Assembly: GCA_035772405.1 (NCBI GenBank)
Contig: JAYKKM010000263.1
Span: 5,826,001 to 5,890,000, forward strand
DNA length: 64,000 bases
Direction of reading: 5' to 3'
Source of the DNA: Chrysogorgia sp. JL179-B06
Taxonomy: Eukaryota; Cnidaria; Anthozoa; Scleralcyonacea; Chrysogorgiidae
Below, in pieces: positions 34,940-46,930 of the stretch. Within the stretch, counting starts at the first letter, position 1, and each line of letters begins with the position of its first letter. The notes under the pieces are model-generated. The model ran no database searches, was not told the origin of the DNA, and saw nothing but the letters and a program-made list of their open reading frames with translations. The translations under genes and the position numbers were made by a program.

Positions 34940-35532
34940 ACTATACTTGCTTCTGGATTTAACTGCAATATCCTTCTTACGTGTTCATCTAAATCACTAT
35001 CTTCAATTGATGTGAAAGCATCCAAGCCAATAGGCATGTCAAATTACTTTCGACGCCGAATCAAAGTTTTAGGAGATATTCCAAGAATTCTTGCAATGTC
35101 AACCCACTTCATTGATTCTCCACGTAGTTGCTGCACGACATTTCTATCTACAACAAGCCGTGGGTGACAAGCTTGTCCTAGATATTCAATTGGACAACTG
35201 GGCTGTGGCAAGTAAGCCGTTCTACTTCTAGTATCTACGTTGGTGTTTGAATTGACAAACCTTGCTTCATATCTTGATTTTAGATGACGCACAGCATCTA
35301 GGAGCCTATCCAAATTTTCCAATAACTGGTCATCGTTGTCTTGTTCCCCAACACGGCTTGAAATCACCCCCAAGGTTCTTTCAAACTCCGTTAGGTGGGA
35401 TAATAAGCTGCCTACTCCATTCGGTTCGTATTCTGAACTCAATCCTTGAATTCCTTCCCTGACACATCTTAAAAACTGCTCAAAGAACTGCCCAAGGTTA
35501 TCGACAATACGTGCCATTTGTATGAAAATCAC
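34940..35532 (-). pseudogene. Integrase-like transposase, N-terminal exon
   Basis: Starts MIFIQMARIVDNLGQFFEQF. After a helical region it ends in a helix-turn-helix: VVQQLRGESMKWVDIARILGISPKTLIRRRK. A TAA follows at 35041-35043, yet the same frame goes on as FDMPIGLDAFTSIEDSDLDE and HVRRILQLNPEA, the expected next part, so the stop is a nonsense mutation. The HTH probably binds the TIRs. It is the upstream part of the catalytic exon at 32579-33463. Confidence 0.72.
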
Positions 35533-35754
35533 ACTGGTCTTTTTATACTTTGTTTCTGTGTCTGATTCAACGATATTCAGTCAGCGGCATTAAACAAGGA
35601 CGAATGTACTTCATTTAGGCTCGCGTGAATCTTGATGTATAAAACTTGATACGCGCATATGAATCTTGACATAAATATATGAATCTTGACATAAATATAT
35701 GAATCTTGACAAATATATCACATCTTAATGTTTTGTCCCTTTTTAACAAGCATA

Positions 35755-36372
35755 CTCCCACCTTGGTTTTGTAATACTAATCTTAATACTAATAAAAGGA
35801 TCGTACAGAAGACAATTGTTTGTGGGTGTATAATATCACGTTGGAATTCATCGAGACATTACCAGCATTTTGTCCAAATTGTCTTGACTAAAATCTGCAC
35901 AAATTGTATCACTGATTATATACACTTGGATAAATCATACACAGTAGGTCTTGGCCTATTAAAAATACACAGCGGTATAAATAATATCAATATTGGCATT
36001 GTATTCCAAATGATACCTTAGTTCGAGATGAGAGTTGATATCCTCTTTGGTTTTTGCAATGCTATTGTGAGCACCAATTCGATCAGCTCTGTATATCTGC
36101 TCAATCGTTACTCCCATTTCAAATGATTTGTGTTTATAGAGCAGCTGTGTAGTTGTGGATTGCCTCAACGGGCGAGTTGTAGTTTCCTGAACGGGCGAGT
36201 ATCACAAGGAAAGTGCTGCCTTTTTACTTCCACAAAAATCGTAAATGTTCACGCGAGAACTGATCAACAAATTGACGTTAACACTCATAACTTGTCGCTT
36301 TACCTTGATAAAATTTCGAAAATCAAAGCAAACAGTGGCCAAATGGACGCTACAACTGTTTCTAAAAGTTCG

Positions 36373-36374
<2 letters not shown>
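35755..36374. other. No gene seen
   Basis: Unique A+T-rich sequence up to the dinucleotide run. No conserved frame found. Confidence 0.45.

Positions 36375-36428
<54 letters not shown>
36375..36428. repeat. (TA)n microsatellite at PLE 3' end
   Basis: About 27 uninterrupted TA units, directly at the 3' end of the PLE (minus strand). It may mark the insertion target or have grown from the element end. Confidence 0.9.
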
Positions 36429-36430
<2 letters not shown>

Positions 36431-36473
36431 CAAAGTGAAAAGGTGGTAAACTGCCAAGAATTTAGTGACGAGA

Positions 36474-36508
36474 TACTGACGTTTCGAGCGGAGCCCTTCA
36501 TCAGAGTA
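36474..36508 (-). ncRNA. Hammerhead ribozyme motif, PLE repeat copy 1
   Basis: On the minus strand the core CTGATGA is followed by stem II GGGC-TCC-GCTC and then GAAACGTC. Stem I is TACT/AGTA outside. Helix III is reduced to ACGT, which is self-complementary, so two units could pair to form it. This is the minimal form described for PLE hammerheads, which are thought to process or circularise element RNA. A second copy is at 39660-39694. Confidence 0.75.
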
Positions 36509-36813
36509 AGACGAGATAAAATAAAATAAATAGGGCTTATATAATGCCAAAAGGGTGTCACAGGTAGAAAGTAGCCAATCAAATGCACGGGAAATAAACT
36601 AACTAATAATTAATGAGATGGGAAAAGTTAAATCATTTGCTATTTTTAAAGTCGATCAATAAGCAGACTGAGGGGGTGGGAAAAATGACAGGTCCAATAT
36701 TCAAGGGGATTAGGCGATAATAATAGAAGCAAAGACTTGAAAAGCAATGAAAGTGCATAAGCTAATAATAAAAAGTTCCAAGCAAACTAAAATAATAAAA
36801 AACTTTTAGGAAG

Positions 36814-39207
36814 TTAAATAAAAGAAAAACGTTCGTTAAGACCAAGAGGATGTGTGGTGCCAAGTTTAAAAATGAGACGCTTTTCTTGTCGCTTGCGGTT
36901 ATCGTTGCCACCGGAAATGGGAAGGATGGCACAGACTTTCATGTCTGAAACCAAATGGTTGGAGCTGTTGAAATGGCGGGCTACAGGTTTGTCACCATCA
37001 TTGATCCTCACGGAACGAAGATGTTCAGCAAACCTGTCTGAAAGACGTCGCCCAGTTTCACCGATGTAGATTTTAGGGCATTTATCGCAAGAAATGCAAT
37101 AAATTATGTTGGTGGACGTGCATGAAAAAGCATGACGGATTGTGTGGTCGAATTTGGGGGCAGTAATAACTGTAGTGGGATTGAGAAAAGCGCATGTGTT
37201 ACAGCGGGAACGGCCGCAAGAAAATGTTCCCGCTGGTGCCGAGGTATTTTGTTTAAGGGCACTATGTACTAAGGAGTCACGAATGTTTTTATTACGGCGA
37301 AAAGATACCAAAGGGTTGTCGGTGAAAATGGCTGACGTCTCAGGATCATTTTGTAAAATGTGAAAATTCCGATTAATAATATTTTTAACTTTAAAATTGA
37401 AAGGATGAAATGTTAGAACTAAAGGAATTTTATTGTTTGAAACTCGTTCCAAAGATGGTTCAAGGGCGTCTAAACGGGGGACGAGAAAAGCTTTCTGAAC
37501 GGCGAGGTCTAAAAGGTTGGTAGGGTAACCACGTTGGACAAAAAAAGATCTCATTTCCATTGATTTGACTTGAAAATCTTGGTCGTCGCTACATAAGCGG
37601 CGAAGACGCAAGAATTGAGAGTAAGGGATGGATTGCTTAGTGTGGTTGGGATGAGAGGATGAAAATAGAAGATAACTATGGGAGTCAGTAAGCTTGTACG
37701 AGACCGACGTTTTCAGCGAATCACCATTAATCGAAATTAAAATATCAAGGAACGACACAGAGGTCTCGCTGATTTCCCACGTGAACTTCAGAGCAGGATG
37801 AAAATCATCAACAAAGTTGATGAACTGCTCTAAAAGGACACGTGAACACGACGCTGTTCCTAAACAGTCATCGATAAATCTTCCGAAAAAATCAGGCAAG
37901 GGACCCGTGTATTGTTCAAAGATCTGTTTTTCAACATAACCAACAAATAAGTTAGCATAGCTTGGACCCATTTTGGTGCCCATCGCAACACCACTTATTT
38001 GTTGATAATGTTCGCCATCAAACGAAAAATTGTTAAGGGTAAGCACTAGTTCTGCTAAGCGGAGTAACGTGGTTGTGGAGGGTTCTAAATTAGTGCGCTG
38101 ATCAAAGAAAAACTTCAGAGCTTCAAGGCCATCACAATGGGGAATGACGGTGTATAAGGACTTGACGTCCATCGTGAAAATAAATTTATCGGAACTACTG
38201 AAACGTAACTGGTCGAAAATTTGCAAGGCATGTTTAGTATCTTTGATATAAGAAGGCAACTTCTTAACCAAAGGATACATAACGTTGTCTAGAAAACTGG
38301 AAACGAGCTCGGTGGGGCAACTACAAGCGGAAACAATCGGCCTGCCAGGATTGTTAGGTTTATGGATTTTAGGTAGGAAATATATGACAGGCGTTCTGGG
38401 GGTTGTTAGTATAAGGTTAGATGCAGAGGCAGGCAATTCACCGGCTTGGATGAAATTCTTGATGGTAGTTTTGACGGATTTTTGGTGAGATTGAGTGGGA
38501 TCGGAATTTAACTTAGTATAAAAGATGGTGTCGCTGAGTTGACGAAGAGCCTCTTGTCGATACAAGTCCGCTCTCCAGACAACTACAGCGCCACCTTTGT
38601 CCGCAGGTTTTATGACAACGTCATTTCGGCATCGTAATGAATTCAAAGCTAGAAGCTCTTCTTTGTTGAGGTTATGAACTTGTTTTCTGCGCGGAGGGTG
38701 CAATTTATCAATGTCATGGCGGCATTGTCTTACGAAAAGATCAAGGGAAGAAAAATCGCCTTCGGATGGAGACCAAGACGACTTCTTGGGGTTGAGTTCT
38801 TCGAAAATATCCTTATTGCTATTGAAAGTGGGCTTATCATGAAAAAAGGCTTTGAGGCGCATGCGGCGGAAGAAAGATTCGGTATCCTCTTTAACTGAAA
38901 ATAGATCGATGGGCCCGGAGTTGGGAACAAACTTGAGACCTTTCGCAAGAACAGATCTCTCGGGGTCAGATAATGGCAAATCAGAGGGAATAGTGAAAAC
39001 TAGACGAGTGACTTCGTTAGAGGAACTAGTGCTTTGGGAGGGATTCGGGGAGGGACCCAGCAATTTGGCCAATTTGGACGCCTTAACGTCTTTAAGAAAA
39101 ACATAGATTCTGGAATTTAGCATGCGAATTTTTTGAACGATAGCGGTAAAACAAAATAGGTGGGCAGACCTGGGAGAGAGAGGACTTACATCCCGAGATG
39201 TCGTCAT
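36814..39207 (-). CDS. PLE reverse transcriptase with GIY-YIG endonuclease
   Basis: 797 codons. DKG motif (KPADKGGAVVVW, residues ~200-211), RT with MDVKSLYT (Asp ~347), GVAMGTKMGPSYANL (~406-420) and FIDD (~444-447). A Cys-rich linker (CGRSRCNTC) follows, then a GIY-YIG endonuclease ([10 protein letters not shown]...[10 protein letters not shown], from ~700). RT primes on the nick made by the endonuclease. The start chosen is the longest frame. True N-terminal sequence continues in an overlapping frame upstream (39092-39541), so the native protein is longer and this copy probably has one frameshift. Confidence 0.9.
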   Translation of the reverse strand: MTTSRDVSPLSPRSAHLFCFTAIVQKIRMLNSRIYVFLKDVKASKLAKLLGPSPNPSQSTSSSNEVTRLVFTIPSDLPLSDPERSVLAKGLKFVPNSGPIDLFSVKEDTESFFRRMRLKAFFHDKPTFNSNKDIFEELNPKKSSWSPSEGDFSSLDLFVRQCRHDIDKLHPPRRKQVHNLNKEELLALNSLRCRNDVVIKPADKGGAVVVWRADLYRQEALRQLSDTIFYTKLNSDPTQSHQKSVKTTIKNFIQAGELPASASNLILTTPRTPVIYFLPKIHKPNNPGRPIVSACSCPTELVSSFLDNVMYPLVKKLPSYIKDTKHALQIFDQLRFSSSDKFIFTMDVKSLYTVIPHCDGLEALKFFFDQRTNLEPSTTTLLRLAELVLTLNNFSFDGEHYQQISGVAMGTKMGPSYANLFVGYVEKQIFEQYTGPLPDFFGRFIDDCLGTASCSRVLLEQFINFVDDFHPALKFTWEISETSVSFLDILISINGDSLKTSVSYKLTDSHSYLLFSSSHPNHTKQSIPYSQFLRLRRLCSDDQDFQVKSMEMRSFFVQRGYPTNLLDLAVQKAFLVPRLDALEPSLERVSNNKIPLVLTFHPFNFKVKNIINRNFHILQNDPETSAIFTDNPLVSFRRNKNIRDSLVHSALKQNTSAPAGTFSCGRSRCNTCAFLNPTTVITAPKFDHTIRHAFSCTSTNIIYCISCDKCPKIYIGETGRRLSDRFAEHLRSVRINDGDKPVARHFNSSNHLVSDMKVCAILPISGGNDNRKRQEKRLIFKLGTTHPLGLNERFSFI

Positions 39208-39541
39208 CAGTATGTTGTAAATTACTGGACATAGATTTAATAGTGATACGCATCAAACGACGGGAATGACTCGAACAAGCCGCTGATATGTGATGGGAAT
39301 AACGACGATCGATAGCGGGGAGATTAAAAGACAATAAATCAAAAGAGGACCTAAAACCGTACGGAATAACCCCCCGATATAAACAACGACTAATAAAAGT
39401 AACGTGACTGGAAAAACGGGTTTTAGATAAAATAAGGTCAAACAAACGTAGAGCATGATTACTGATCGACGGTAAAAAAGGAAGCAAATAACTTACCATT
39501 TCGTGACGGAGACTTTGACGAAACTTCTTAAGGTTAGGCAT
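39092..39541 (-). pseudogene. PLE N-terminal region in a shifted frame
   Basis: From MPNLKKFRQSLRHEM the frame reads LYRGVIPYGFRSSFDLL and LPAIDRRYSHHIS, N-terminal patterns typical of PLEs. It overlaps the RT frame by 116 bp. GTAAGT sites at about 39496 and 39191 are possible donors, but I found no in-phase acceptor. A one-base lesion is the simplest explanation, and a frameshift or intron used by the element is the alternative. Confidence 0.6.
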
Positions 39542-39610
39542 GTCGCAGCGGTATATAGAATATCCGAGAGTAGTAAAAAAGTAGAGTGCTGCGTAGACAG
39601 TGTTTTGAAT

Positions 39611-40939
39611 ATATAGCAAAGTGAAAAGGTGGTAAACTGCCAAGAATTTAGTGACGAGATACTGACGTTTCGAGCGGAGCCCTTCATCAGAGTAAGACGA
39701 GATAAAATAAAATAAATAGGGCTTATATAATGCCAAAAGGGTGTCACAGGTAGAAAGTAGCCAATCAAATGCACGGGAAATAAACTAACTAATAATTAAT
39801 GAGATGGGAAAAGTTAAATCATTTGCTATTTTTAAAGTCGATCAATAAGCAGACTGAGGGGGTGGGAAAAATGACAGGTCCAATATTCAAGGGGATTAGG
39901 CGATAATAATAGAAGCAAAGACTTGAAAAGCAATGAAAGTGCATAAGCTAATAATAAAAAGTTCCAAGCAAACTAAAATAATAAAAAACTTTTAGGAAGT
40001 TAAATAAAAGAAAAACGTTCGTTAAGACCAAGAGGATGTGTGGTGCCAAGTTTAAAAATGAGACGCTTTTCTTGTCGCTTGCGGTTATCGTTGCCACCGG
40101 AAATGGGAAGGATGGCACAGACTTTCATGTCTGAAACCAAATGGTTGGAGCTGTTGAAATGGCGGGCTACAGGTTTGTCACCATCATTGATCCTCACGGA
40201 ACGAAGATGTTCAGCAAACCTGTCTGAAAGACGTCGCCCAGTTTCACCGATGTAGATTTTAGGGCATTTATCGCAAGAAATGCAATAAATTATGTTGGTG
40301 GACGTGCATGAAAAAGCATGACGGATTGTGTGGTCGAATTTGGGGGCAGTAATAACTGTAGTGGGATTGAGAAAAGCGCATGTGTTACAGCGGGAACGGC
40401 CGCAAGAAAATGTTCCCGCTGGTGCCGAGGTATTTTGTTTAAGGGCACTATGTACTAAGGAGTCACGAATGTTTTTATTACGGCGAAAAGATACCAAAGG
40501 GTTGTCGGTGAAAATGGCTGACGTCTCAGGATCATTTTGTAAAATGTGAAAATTCCGATTAATAATATTTTTAACTTTAAAATTGAAAGGATGAAATGTT
40601 AGAACTAAAGGAATTTTATTGTTTGAAACTCGTTCCAAAGATGGTTCAAGGGCGTCTAAACGGGGGACGAGAAAAGCTTTCTGAACGGCGAGGTCTAAAA
40701 GGTTGGTAGGGTAACCACGTTGGACAAAAAAAGATCTCATTTCCATTGATTTGACTTGAAAATCTTGGTCGTCGCTACATAAGCGGCGAAGACGCAAGAA
40801 TTGAGAGTAAGGGATGGATTGCTTAGTGTGGTTGGGATGAGAGGATGAAAATAGAAGATAACTATGGGAGTCAGTAAGCTTGTACGAGACCGACGTTTTC
40901 AGCGAATCACCATTAATCGAAATTAAAATATCAAGGAAC
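39611..40939 (-). mobile_element. Penelope-like element, 5'-truncated unit B
   Basis: Matches 36425-37753 at a constant offset of 3186 bp. It keeps the C-terminal RT region, endonuclease and 3' repeat, and lies upstream of unit A on the minus strand. The match stops abruptly at 40939 where the satellite starts (ATCAAGGAAC then ATATATATA). The open frame fused to the satellite is not a real protein. Confidence 0.9.
39660..39694 (-). ncRNA. Hammerhead ribozyme motif, PLE repeat copy 2
   Basis: Identical to the motif at 36474-36508, 3186 bp away. Two tandem ribozymes would release a unit-length RNA by self-cleavage at each GTC. Confidence 0.75.
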
Positions 40940-41026
40940 ATATATATATACATATATATATATATATACATACATACATACATACATACATACATACATA
41001 CATACATACATACATACATACATACA

Positions 41027-41060
<34 letters not shown>

Positions 41061-41664
41061 CATATATACATATATACATATATACATATATACATATATA
41101 CATATATACATATATACATATATACATATATACATATATACATATATACATATATACATATATACATATATACATATATATACATATATACATATATACA
41201 TATATACATATATACATATATACATATATACATATATACATATATACATATATACATATATACATATATACATATATACATATATACATATATACATATA
41301 TACATATATACATATATACATATATACATATATACATATATACATATATACATATATACATATATACATATATACATATATACATATATACATATATACA
41401 TATATACATATATACATATATACATATATACATATATACATATATACATATATACATATATACATATATACATATATACATATATACATATATACATATA
41501 TACATATATACATATATACATATATACATATATACATATATACATATATACATATATACATATATACATATATACATATATACATATATACATATATACA
41601 TATATACATATATACATATATACATATATACATATATACATATATACATATATACATATATACA

Positions 41665-41698
<34 letters not shown>

Positions 41699-42397
41699 CA
41701 TATATACATATATACATATATACATATATACATATATACATATATACATATATACATATATACATATATACATATATACATATATACATATATACATATA
41801 TACATATATACATATATACATATATACATATATACATATATACATATATACATATATACATATATACATATATACATATATACATATATATACATATATA
41901 CATATATACATATATACATATATACATATATACATATATACATATATACATATATACATATATACATATATACATATATACATATATACATATATACATA
42001 TATACATATATACATATATACATATATACATATATACATATATACATATATACATATATACATATATACATATATACATATATACATATATACATATATA
42101 CATATATACATATATACATATATACATATATACATATATACATATATACATATATACATATATACATATATACATATATACATATATACATATATACATA
42201 TATACATATATACATATATACATATATACATATATACATATATACATATATACATATATACATATATACATATATACATATATACATATATACATATATA
42301 CATATATACATATATACATATATACATATATACATATATACATATATACATATATACATATATACATATATACATATATACATATATACATATATAC

Positions 42398-42452
<55 letters not shown>
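40940..42452. repeat. 1.5-kb satellite: (CATATATA)n with (CATA)n and (TA)n blocks
   Basis: A (CATA)n block (about 40965-41050) is followed by about 165 units of CATATATA, broken by one (CATA)n block near 41664-41692 and two TA insertions (about 41173, 41885). A pure (TA)n stretch closes it (42402-42452). All long frames across it are artefacts of period-8 sequence without stops. Confidence 0.95.
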
Positions 42453-42455
<3 letters not shown>

Positions 42456-42489
42456 AGGTGTGGGTTTACTTTACAAGAAATGTTTCTAG

Positions 42490-45114
42490 ATGAAAAAACA
42501 GTCAACAATGCATTTTAAGTCATTTGAATTAATGGAAGTGGTTCTTCAGGCATCTTCATATAATGTCTGTATCATCGTTGTCTACCGCCCGCCATCCACG
42601 AGCAATGGACAAAGTGTGGGGTTATTCTTTACGGAATTTTCGACCTTACTTGAACAACTCGTTACCTGCCCTGGTTATCTACTCATTACTGGTGACTTTA
42701 ACCTTCATGTTGAGATTAAATCGGATAAACAAGCCTCAAAGTTCATGGATCTACTGCATTATTTTAATCTCATTCAGCATATAAGTGTTCCTACTCACAA
42801 TAGTAATCATACATTAGATCTTGTGATAACAAGGAAAGAAGAATTGATTGTTGACAGTTTTTCTGTTAGAGATCCAGTTATCTCCGATCACTTCGCGGTT
42901 CACTATAATTTGCTATTTGATGTCCCATGCAGTATAAAGAAGGAGGTAACTTATCGCAAGCTTCGTAATATTAACATTGATTTATTTTGTCAAGACCTAA
43001 AGAAGTCTACTCTATTTACATCTACTGTGTCTAATTTGTCTGAAGTGACAGATCAATACAATGACGTCTTATCTAATCTGGTAGATGCTCATGCACCCCT
43101 GCGCAAGCGTGTTATCACCCTACGCCCTTCTTCGCCATGGTACATGGACGAAATTACTGCACAGAAGGTAATTCGGCGTAAACTGGAGCGACGTTGGCGT
43201 CATTCCTTGCTAACTGTTGATAGACAACTGTATGCTAATCAATGTAGAAAAGTCAATGAGCTTGTTTTCACATCCAAAATGAATTACTATTCTACCTTGA
43301 TTGAAGACAGCCAATCTGATCCAAAGTCGTTTTTCAGGATTGTTAACAAACTACTCCATCGTAACCTGGTTAGTCACCTGCCATCATGTGATTCAAGCGC
43401 GGATCTTGCTGACAAGTTTAGCTGCTTTTTTATGGATAAAATCACTGTTATCAGACAAAACCTGCGTTTACGTCATACGCCTTCTGAAGTCCTGGTGCAA
43501 CATGGTGACAGTGGTAAATGCCAATCTGAATTCAATAACTTTACACCAATCACTGAAGAAATAATTTCTCGTCTTATTACTAAGATATCATCCAAGTCAT
43601 GTATGCTCGACCCAATTCCTGCATGTTTACTCAAGAATTGCTTGGGTATTCTTTTCCCAATAATTACAATAATTGTTAACATCTCATTGGATACGGCTGT
43701 TATGCCTGACAGTATGAAAAAAGCAATTTTATATCCACTACTGAAAAAAACTGGCTTGGACTATGAATTGTTTGCTAGCTTTAGACCAGTGTCCAATCTA
43801 AAGTTCATTTCAAAGACAATTGAAAAAGTTGTTGCGTCTCAACTACAAACGCATCTGGTTGAAAACAACCTAAATGAACTCTATCAGTCGGCATATAAAC
43901 CATTCCATAGTACTGAGACTGCATTGGTTAGGGTACAAAATGATGTGCTTCGTGCTATCGATGATCGTTGTGATGTGATTCTCCTTCTTCTCGACTTATC
44001 TGCTGCCTTTGATACGGTTGATCACAGCATTTTATTGTCAAGATTGTCTACATGTTTTGGCATTGGAGGAAAAGCTCTGGATTGGTTCAAATCATACCTT
44101 AGCAACCGAACACAATCTGTTTGCATAGATGGTGTGTGCTCAATTGATAGGAATGTTGAATGTGGAGTTCCTCAGGGATCGGTACTTGGGCCCATTCTGT
44201 ATCTACTCTATACATCTCCACTGGGTGACATCATGAGAAGGCATAATATGTCTTACCATATGTATGCAGATGACACGCAGTTGTACATCTCCGTTAAATC
44301 CTCTGCAAACGAAGATATGGTTAACGCAAAATGTATATTAGAATCTTGCGTTCGTGATATCGAGCTATGGATGGTTAACAACAATCTTAAGCTGAACAGT
44401 GAAAAGACAGAACTTCTACTCTTGAGCTCAAAATTTACACCACAACCATCTTTAGACTCGCTGACTATTGGTATTGACGTTATTTGCCCATCTGAGTCGG
44501 CGAGAAACATTGGTGTTATATTTGATAGTACTGTCTCGATGCATGATCATGTCAAAGCAATATGCAAGTCCTCCTTCTATCATCTAAGATCTATCAGCAA
44601 AATTAGACGTTACCTTAGTATTAATGCTGCCGAAATCCTCGTTCATGCTTTCATTACGACGAAACTAGATCATTGTAATTCTCTTCTTTATGGACTCCCT
44701 AACTACTTGATAAAGAAATTACAATCTGTTCAGAATGCCGCTGCACGCCTCATCACCTACACGCGAAAATACGAACATATAACTCCAATTCTTATTCAGC
44801 TCCATTGGTTACCAGTAGACCATCGAATTCAGTTCAAGATCTTACTGCTTGCTTACAAAGCACTTAATGGTCTAGCTCCATCTTATCTGCGAGACATTAT
44901 TACAATTTATAAACCTAACAGACTGCTTCGATCGTCATCGTCAGTGCGCTTAGTGGTCCCAAGATACAATTTAAAGACCTATGGTTTCAGGGCTTTTTCA
45001 GTTGCAGCCCCTATGATGTGGAACAGGTTACCAGAAGATATTCGAGACAGTCCATCACTAGTTATTTTTAAGTCTAGATTGAAAACTTATTTCTTCAAAC
45101 AAGCCTTTGAGTAA
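42490..45114 (+). CDS. LINE (CR1/L2-like) endonuclease-RT, 5'-truncated, intact frame
   Basis: 874 open codons. The endonuclease part lacks its N-terminus but keeps VVYRPPST (~31), GDFNLH (~69) and ISDHFAVHY (~132). RT shows [50 protein letters not shown] and MYADDTQLY (~590), then a complete C-terminal domain ending [19 protein letters not shown]. No lesions within RT. The upstream boundary is the (TA)n of the satellite, so the first endonuclease third is lost and the first ATG is not a native start. Confidence 0.9.
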   Translation: MKKQSTMHFKSFELMEVVLQASSYNVCIIVVYRPPSTSNGQSVGLFFTEFSTLLEQLVTCPGYLLITGDFNLHVEIKSDKQASKFMDLLHYFNLIQHISVPTHNSNHTLDLVITRKEELIVDSFSVRDPVISDHFAVHYNLLFDVPCSIKKEVTYRKLRNINIDLFCQDLKKSTLFTSTVSNLSEVTDQYNDVLSNLVDAHAPLRKRVITLRPSSPWYMDEITAQKVIRRKLERRWRHSLLTVDRQLYANQCRKVNELVFTSKMNYYSTLIEDSQSDPKSFFRIVNKLLHRNLVSHLPSCDSSADLADKFSCFFMDKITVIRQNLRLRHTPSEVLVQHGDSGKCQSEFNNFTPITEEIISRLITKISSKSCMLDPIPACLLKNCLGILFPIITIIVNISLDTAVMPDSMKKAILYPLLKKTGLDYELFASFRPVSNLKFISKTIEKVVASQLQTHLVENNLNELYQSAYKPFHSTETALVRVQNDVLRAIDDRCDVILLLLDLSAAFDTVDHSILLSRLSTCFGIGGKALDWFKSYLSNRTQSVCIDGVCSIDRNVECGVPQGSVLGPILYLLYTSPLGDIMRRHNMSYHMYADDTQLYISVKSSANEDMVNAKCILESCVRDIELWMVNNNLKLNSEKTELLLLSSKFTPQPSLDSLTIGIDVICPSESARNIGVIFDSTVSMHDHVKAICKSSFYHLRSISKIRRYLSINAAEILVHAFITTKLDHCNSLLYGLPNYLIKKLQSVQNAAARLITYTRKYEHITPILIQLHWLPVDHRIQFKILLLAYKALNGLAPSYLRDIITIYKPNRLLRSSSSVRLVVPRYNLKTYGFRAFSVAAPMMWNRLPEDIRDSPSLVIFKSRLKTYFFKQAFE

Positions 45115-45342
<228 letters not shown>

Positions 45343-45346
45343 CCTC

Positions 45347-45475
45347 CAGAACAGATCTGCTCGTATAATATCACGTTGCGCGCGTTCCGTTGACGCAATG
45401 GAGAGTTTGCGCTGGCCAGTTCTCGCCCTAGATGCTCATACCATAAAGTTAAATTGGTCTTCCTATGTCTCCAAT
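45347..45475 (+). pseudogene. LINE RT C-terminal scrap
   Basis: One frame reads LQNRSARIISRCARSVDAME then SLRWPVLALDAHTIKLNW, the region after the RT thumb of a different LINE family. Both ends are truncated. Confidence 0.55.
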
Positions 45476-46427
45476 CGTTGGCCCTGGTTATTTTCTCTCA
45501 TATTTTAGTAGATTTTCCAGTATACATAGATTTAACACCAGGCATAGCAACAGGCTCTCCCTTCCTATGGTTAAACGGAAATTTGGAAAAAACTCTTATC
45601 TTTAGCAGTTTATCGTCATTGGTATTTACTTTTTAGCACTTCCGTAGATATAAATGAATATTACGGCAATAAGTTTTAAGTCAGAAATTTATATAACATC
45701 AACAAACAAGAAGTACTTACCCTTACCCATATTATTTATGTTTTCTTATGTTTCTTTAAGTGTATAAATGCTTTCCTCTGACTTTGCTAAATATATATGT
45801 ACGCTATAAAAACGGGGTTTTATCCCCGGAGACTTATCGCATATAACAGACGAAGCCTGGTTACAAAGTTTTGCGCTTTCAACAAAAATTACTCGATAAT
45901 CTATAAAATCTCCTCTTAATAATAACTGAGCACTACACTATTAAAGCCTCAAACAGTAAGCGGGCGAGGGGTTGTTGCGTACAAGTATTTCTAGTTTTGG
46001 TGCGATATAGTGCTGTAAGCATGTCAGCTAAGTCGGCACCGCCGATACCGCACTGACAAGAACACAGGTCTTCATCTCATTAAATGGCTGGATAACAGTT
46101 CAGCTGGTGTCTACCTTTTCTGGGGTAAAGGCATCCACAACAGTGAAGAGATTGGATGGCAAAGCAAAGCAGTACATTTATATTCCTTATCCAGATATGG
46201 TGCGATTGTACAACGAGTCTATTATAAGTCCATATGAAAAATTTGCCAAAAATTGAAACAACAAAGTAATTTTTTATAACGGATTTACGACATTAAATTT
46301 GTGTTTGGAGCTCGAGGCTTGGTTATTTGATAACAGCAACAGTGCGCAAGAACAGGATTGGTGGCTGCCCCTTCATGTGTGAAAAAGTCTTGAAGCGAGC
46401 TGGTAGATGTAGCTTTGGGACTGGGAA
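45476..46427. other. No gene seen
   Basis: Short frames only; no recognisable domain or repeat. Confidence 0.45.
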
Positions 46428-46930
46428 GAGCAAATACGTTGCCCTGACGAGCAAATACGTTGCCCTGACGAGCAAATACATTGCCCTCGTACCAGCCCAC
46501 TCGATGCAGATAATTAACACGTTACGATATGTTCGATTATCCGCTCTTTTTAAGAAAACGACGTTCGCTAGCCGGATAAGCTGTACGCATATTGTAAACA
46601 GATAATTTACCTTTGTTTTAATATATATTGTAGCTTTGGGAGTTGATTATTTCTCAAGAAAACGTTCGTTGAAGACAGTCGAAAGTTCGTTTGATGGTAT
46701 CCGTAATACGAAAATTATATTTTTGTGCATGTTCGATTATCCGCTTTCAAAGAGAACTAAGTTAGCTACCAGGATGAGCTGTATGTATGTTGTAAATAGA
46801 TCATTTAACTTTAAAAGAATATATTCTATAGCTTTGTGGGAGGGTTAGGACCTTTGTTGTTTTGGGGTCGGTTACAATTCAATTAATTTGGAGGCTGGTA
46901 CGAGCGCAATGTATTTGTTCGTCAGGGCAG
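46428..46930. repeat. 21-bp triplicate with an inverted partner and 205-bp direct repeat
   Basis: GAGCAAATACGTTGCCCTGAC occurs three times in a row (46428-46490), the last copy running into CTCGTACCAGCC. The complement of that junction occurs at 46892-46930. Between them, about 115 bp starting GTTCGATTATCCGCT is present at 46528 and again at 46733 (AGCTGTAYGYATRTTGTAAA, then TAGCTTTGKGGGAG). The arrangement suggests a decayed composite element. Confidence 0.6.

Larger units (their letters stand above)
32059..35754. mobile_element. 3.7-kb integrase-like DNA transposon (minus)
   Basis: Inverted ends TATGCTTGTTAAAAAGGGAC (32059) match the complement at 35735-35754 and continue through ACAAAACATTAAGATGTGATATATTT. 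The right end holds extra copies of TATGAATCTTGACATAAATA (35660-35715). The transposase gene lies inside on the minus strand and is interrupted by another element (33722-34697). A TAY start fits the IS3EU pattern, but the 6-bp flanks (GTATTC, CTCCCA) do not match. Confidence 0.72.
36425..39610 (-). mobile_element. Penelope-like element, unit A (full)
   Basis: One 3186-bp unit, followed head to tail by a truncated identical unit (39611-40939), the usual tandem arrangement of PLEs. It carries RT and GIY-YIG coding sequence and a hammerhead motif near each repeat start. Identity between the units over 1.33 kb appears complete, with no indels, which points to recent insertion. Confidence 0.9.

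Noticed and set aside
36375..36428. Tyr-Ile repeat frames
   Set aside because: Translation of a (TA)n microsatellite.
40000..42508. Very long open frames (up to 799 codons) of Tyr/Ile/Cys/Met repeats on both strands
   Set aside because: Translation of the stop-free CATATATA satellite, in one case fused to the end of the truncated PLE. Not proteins.
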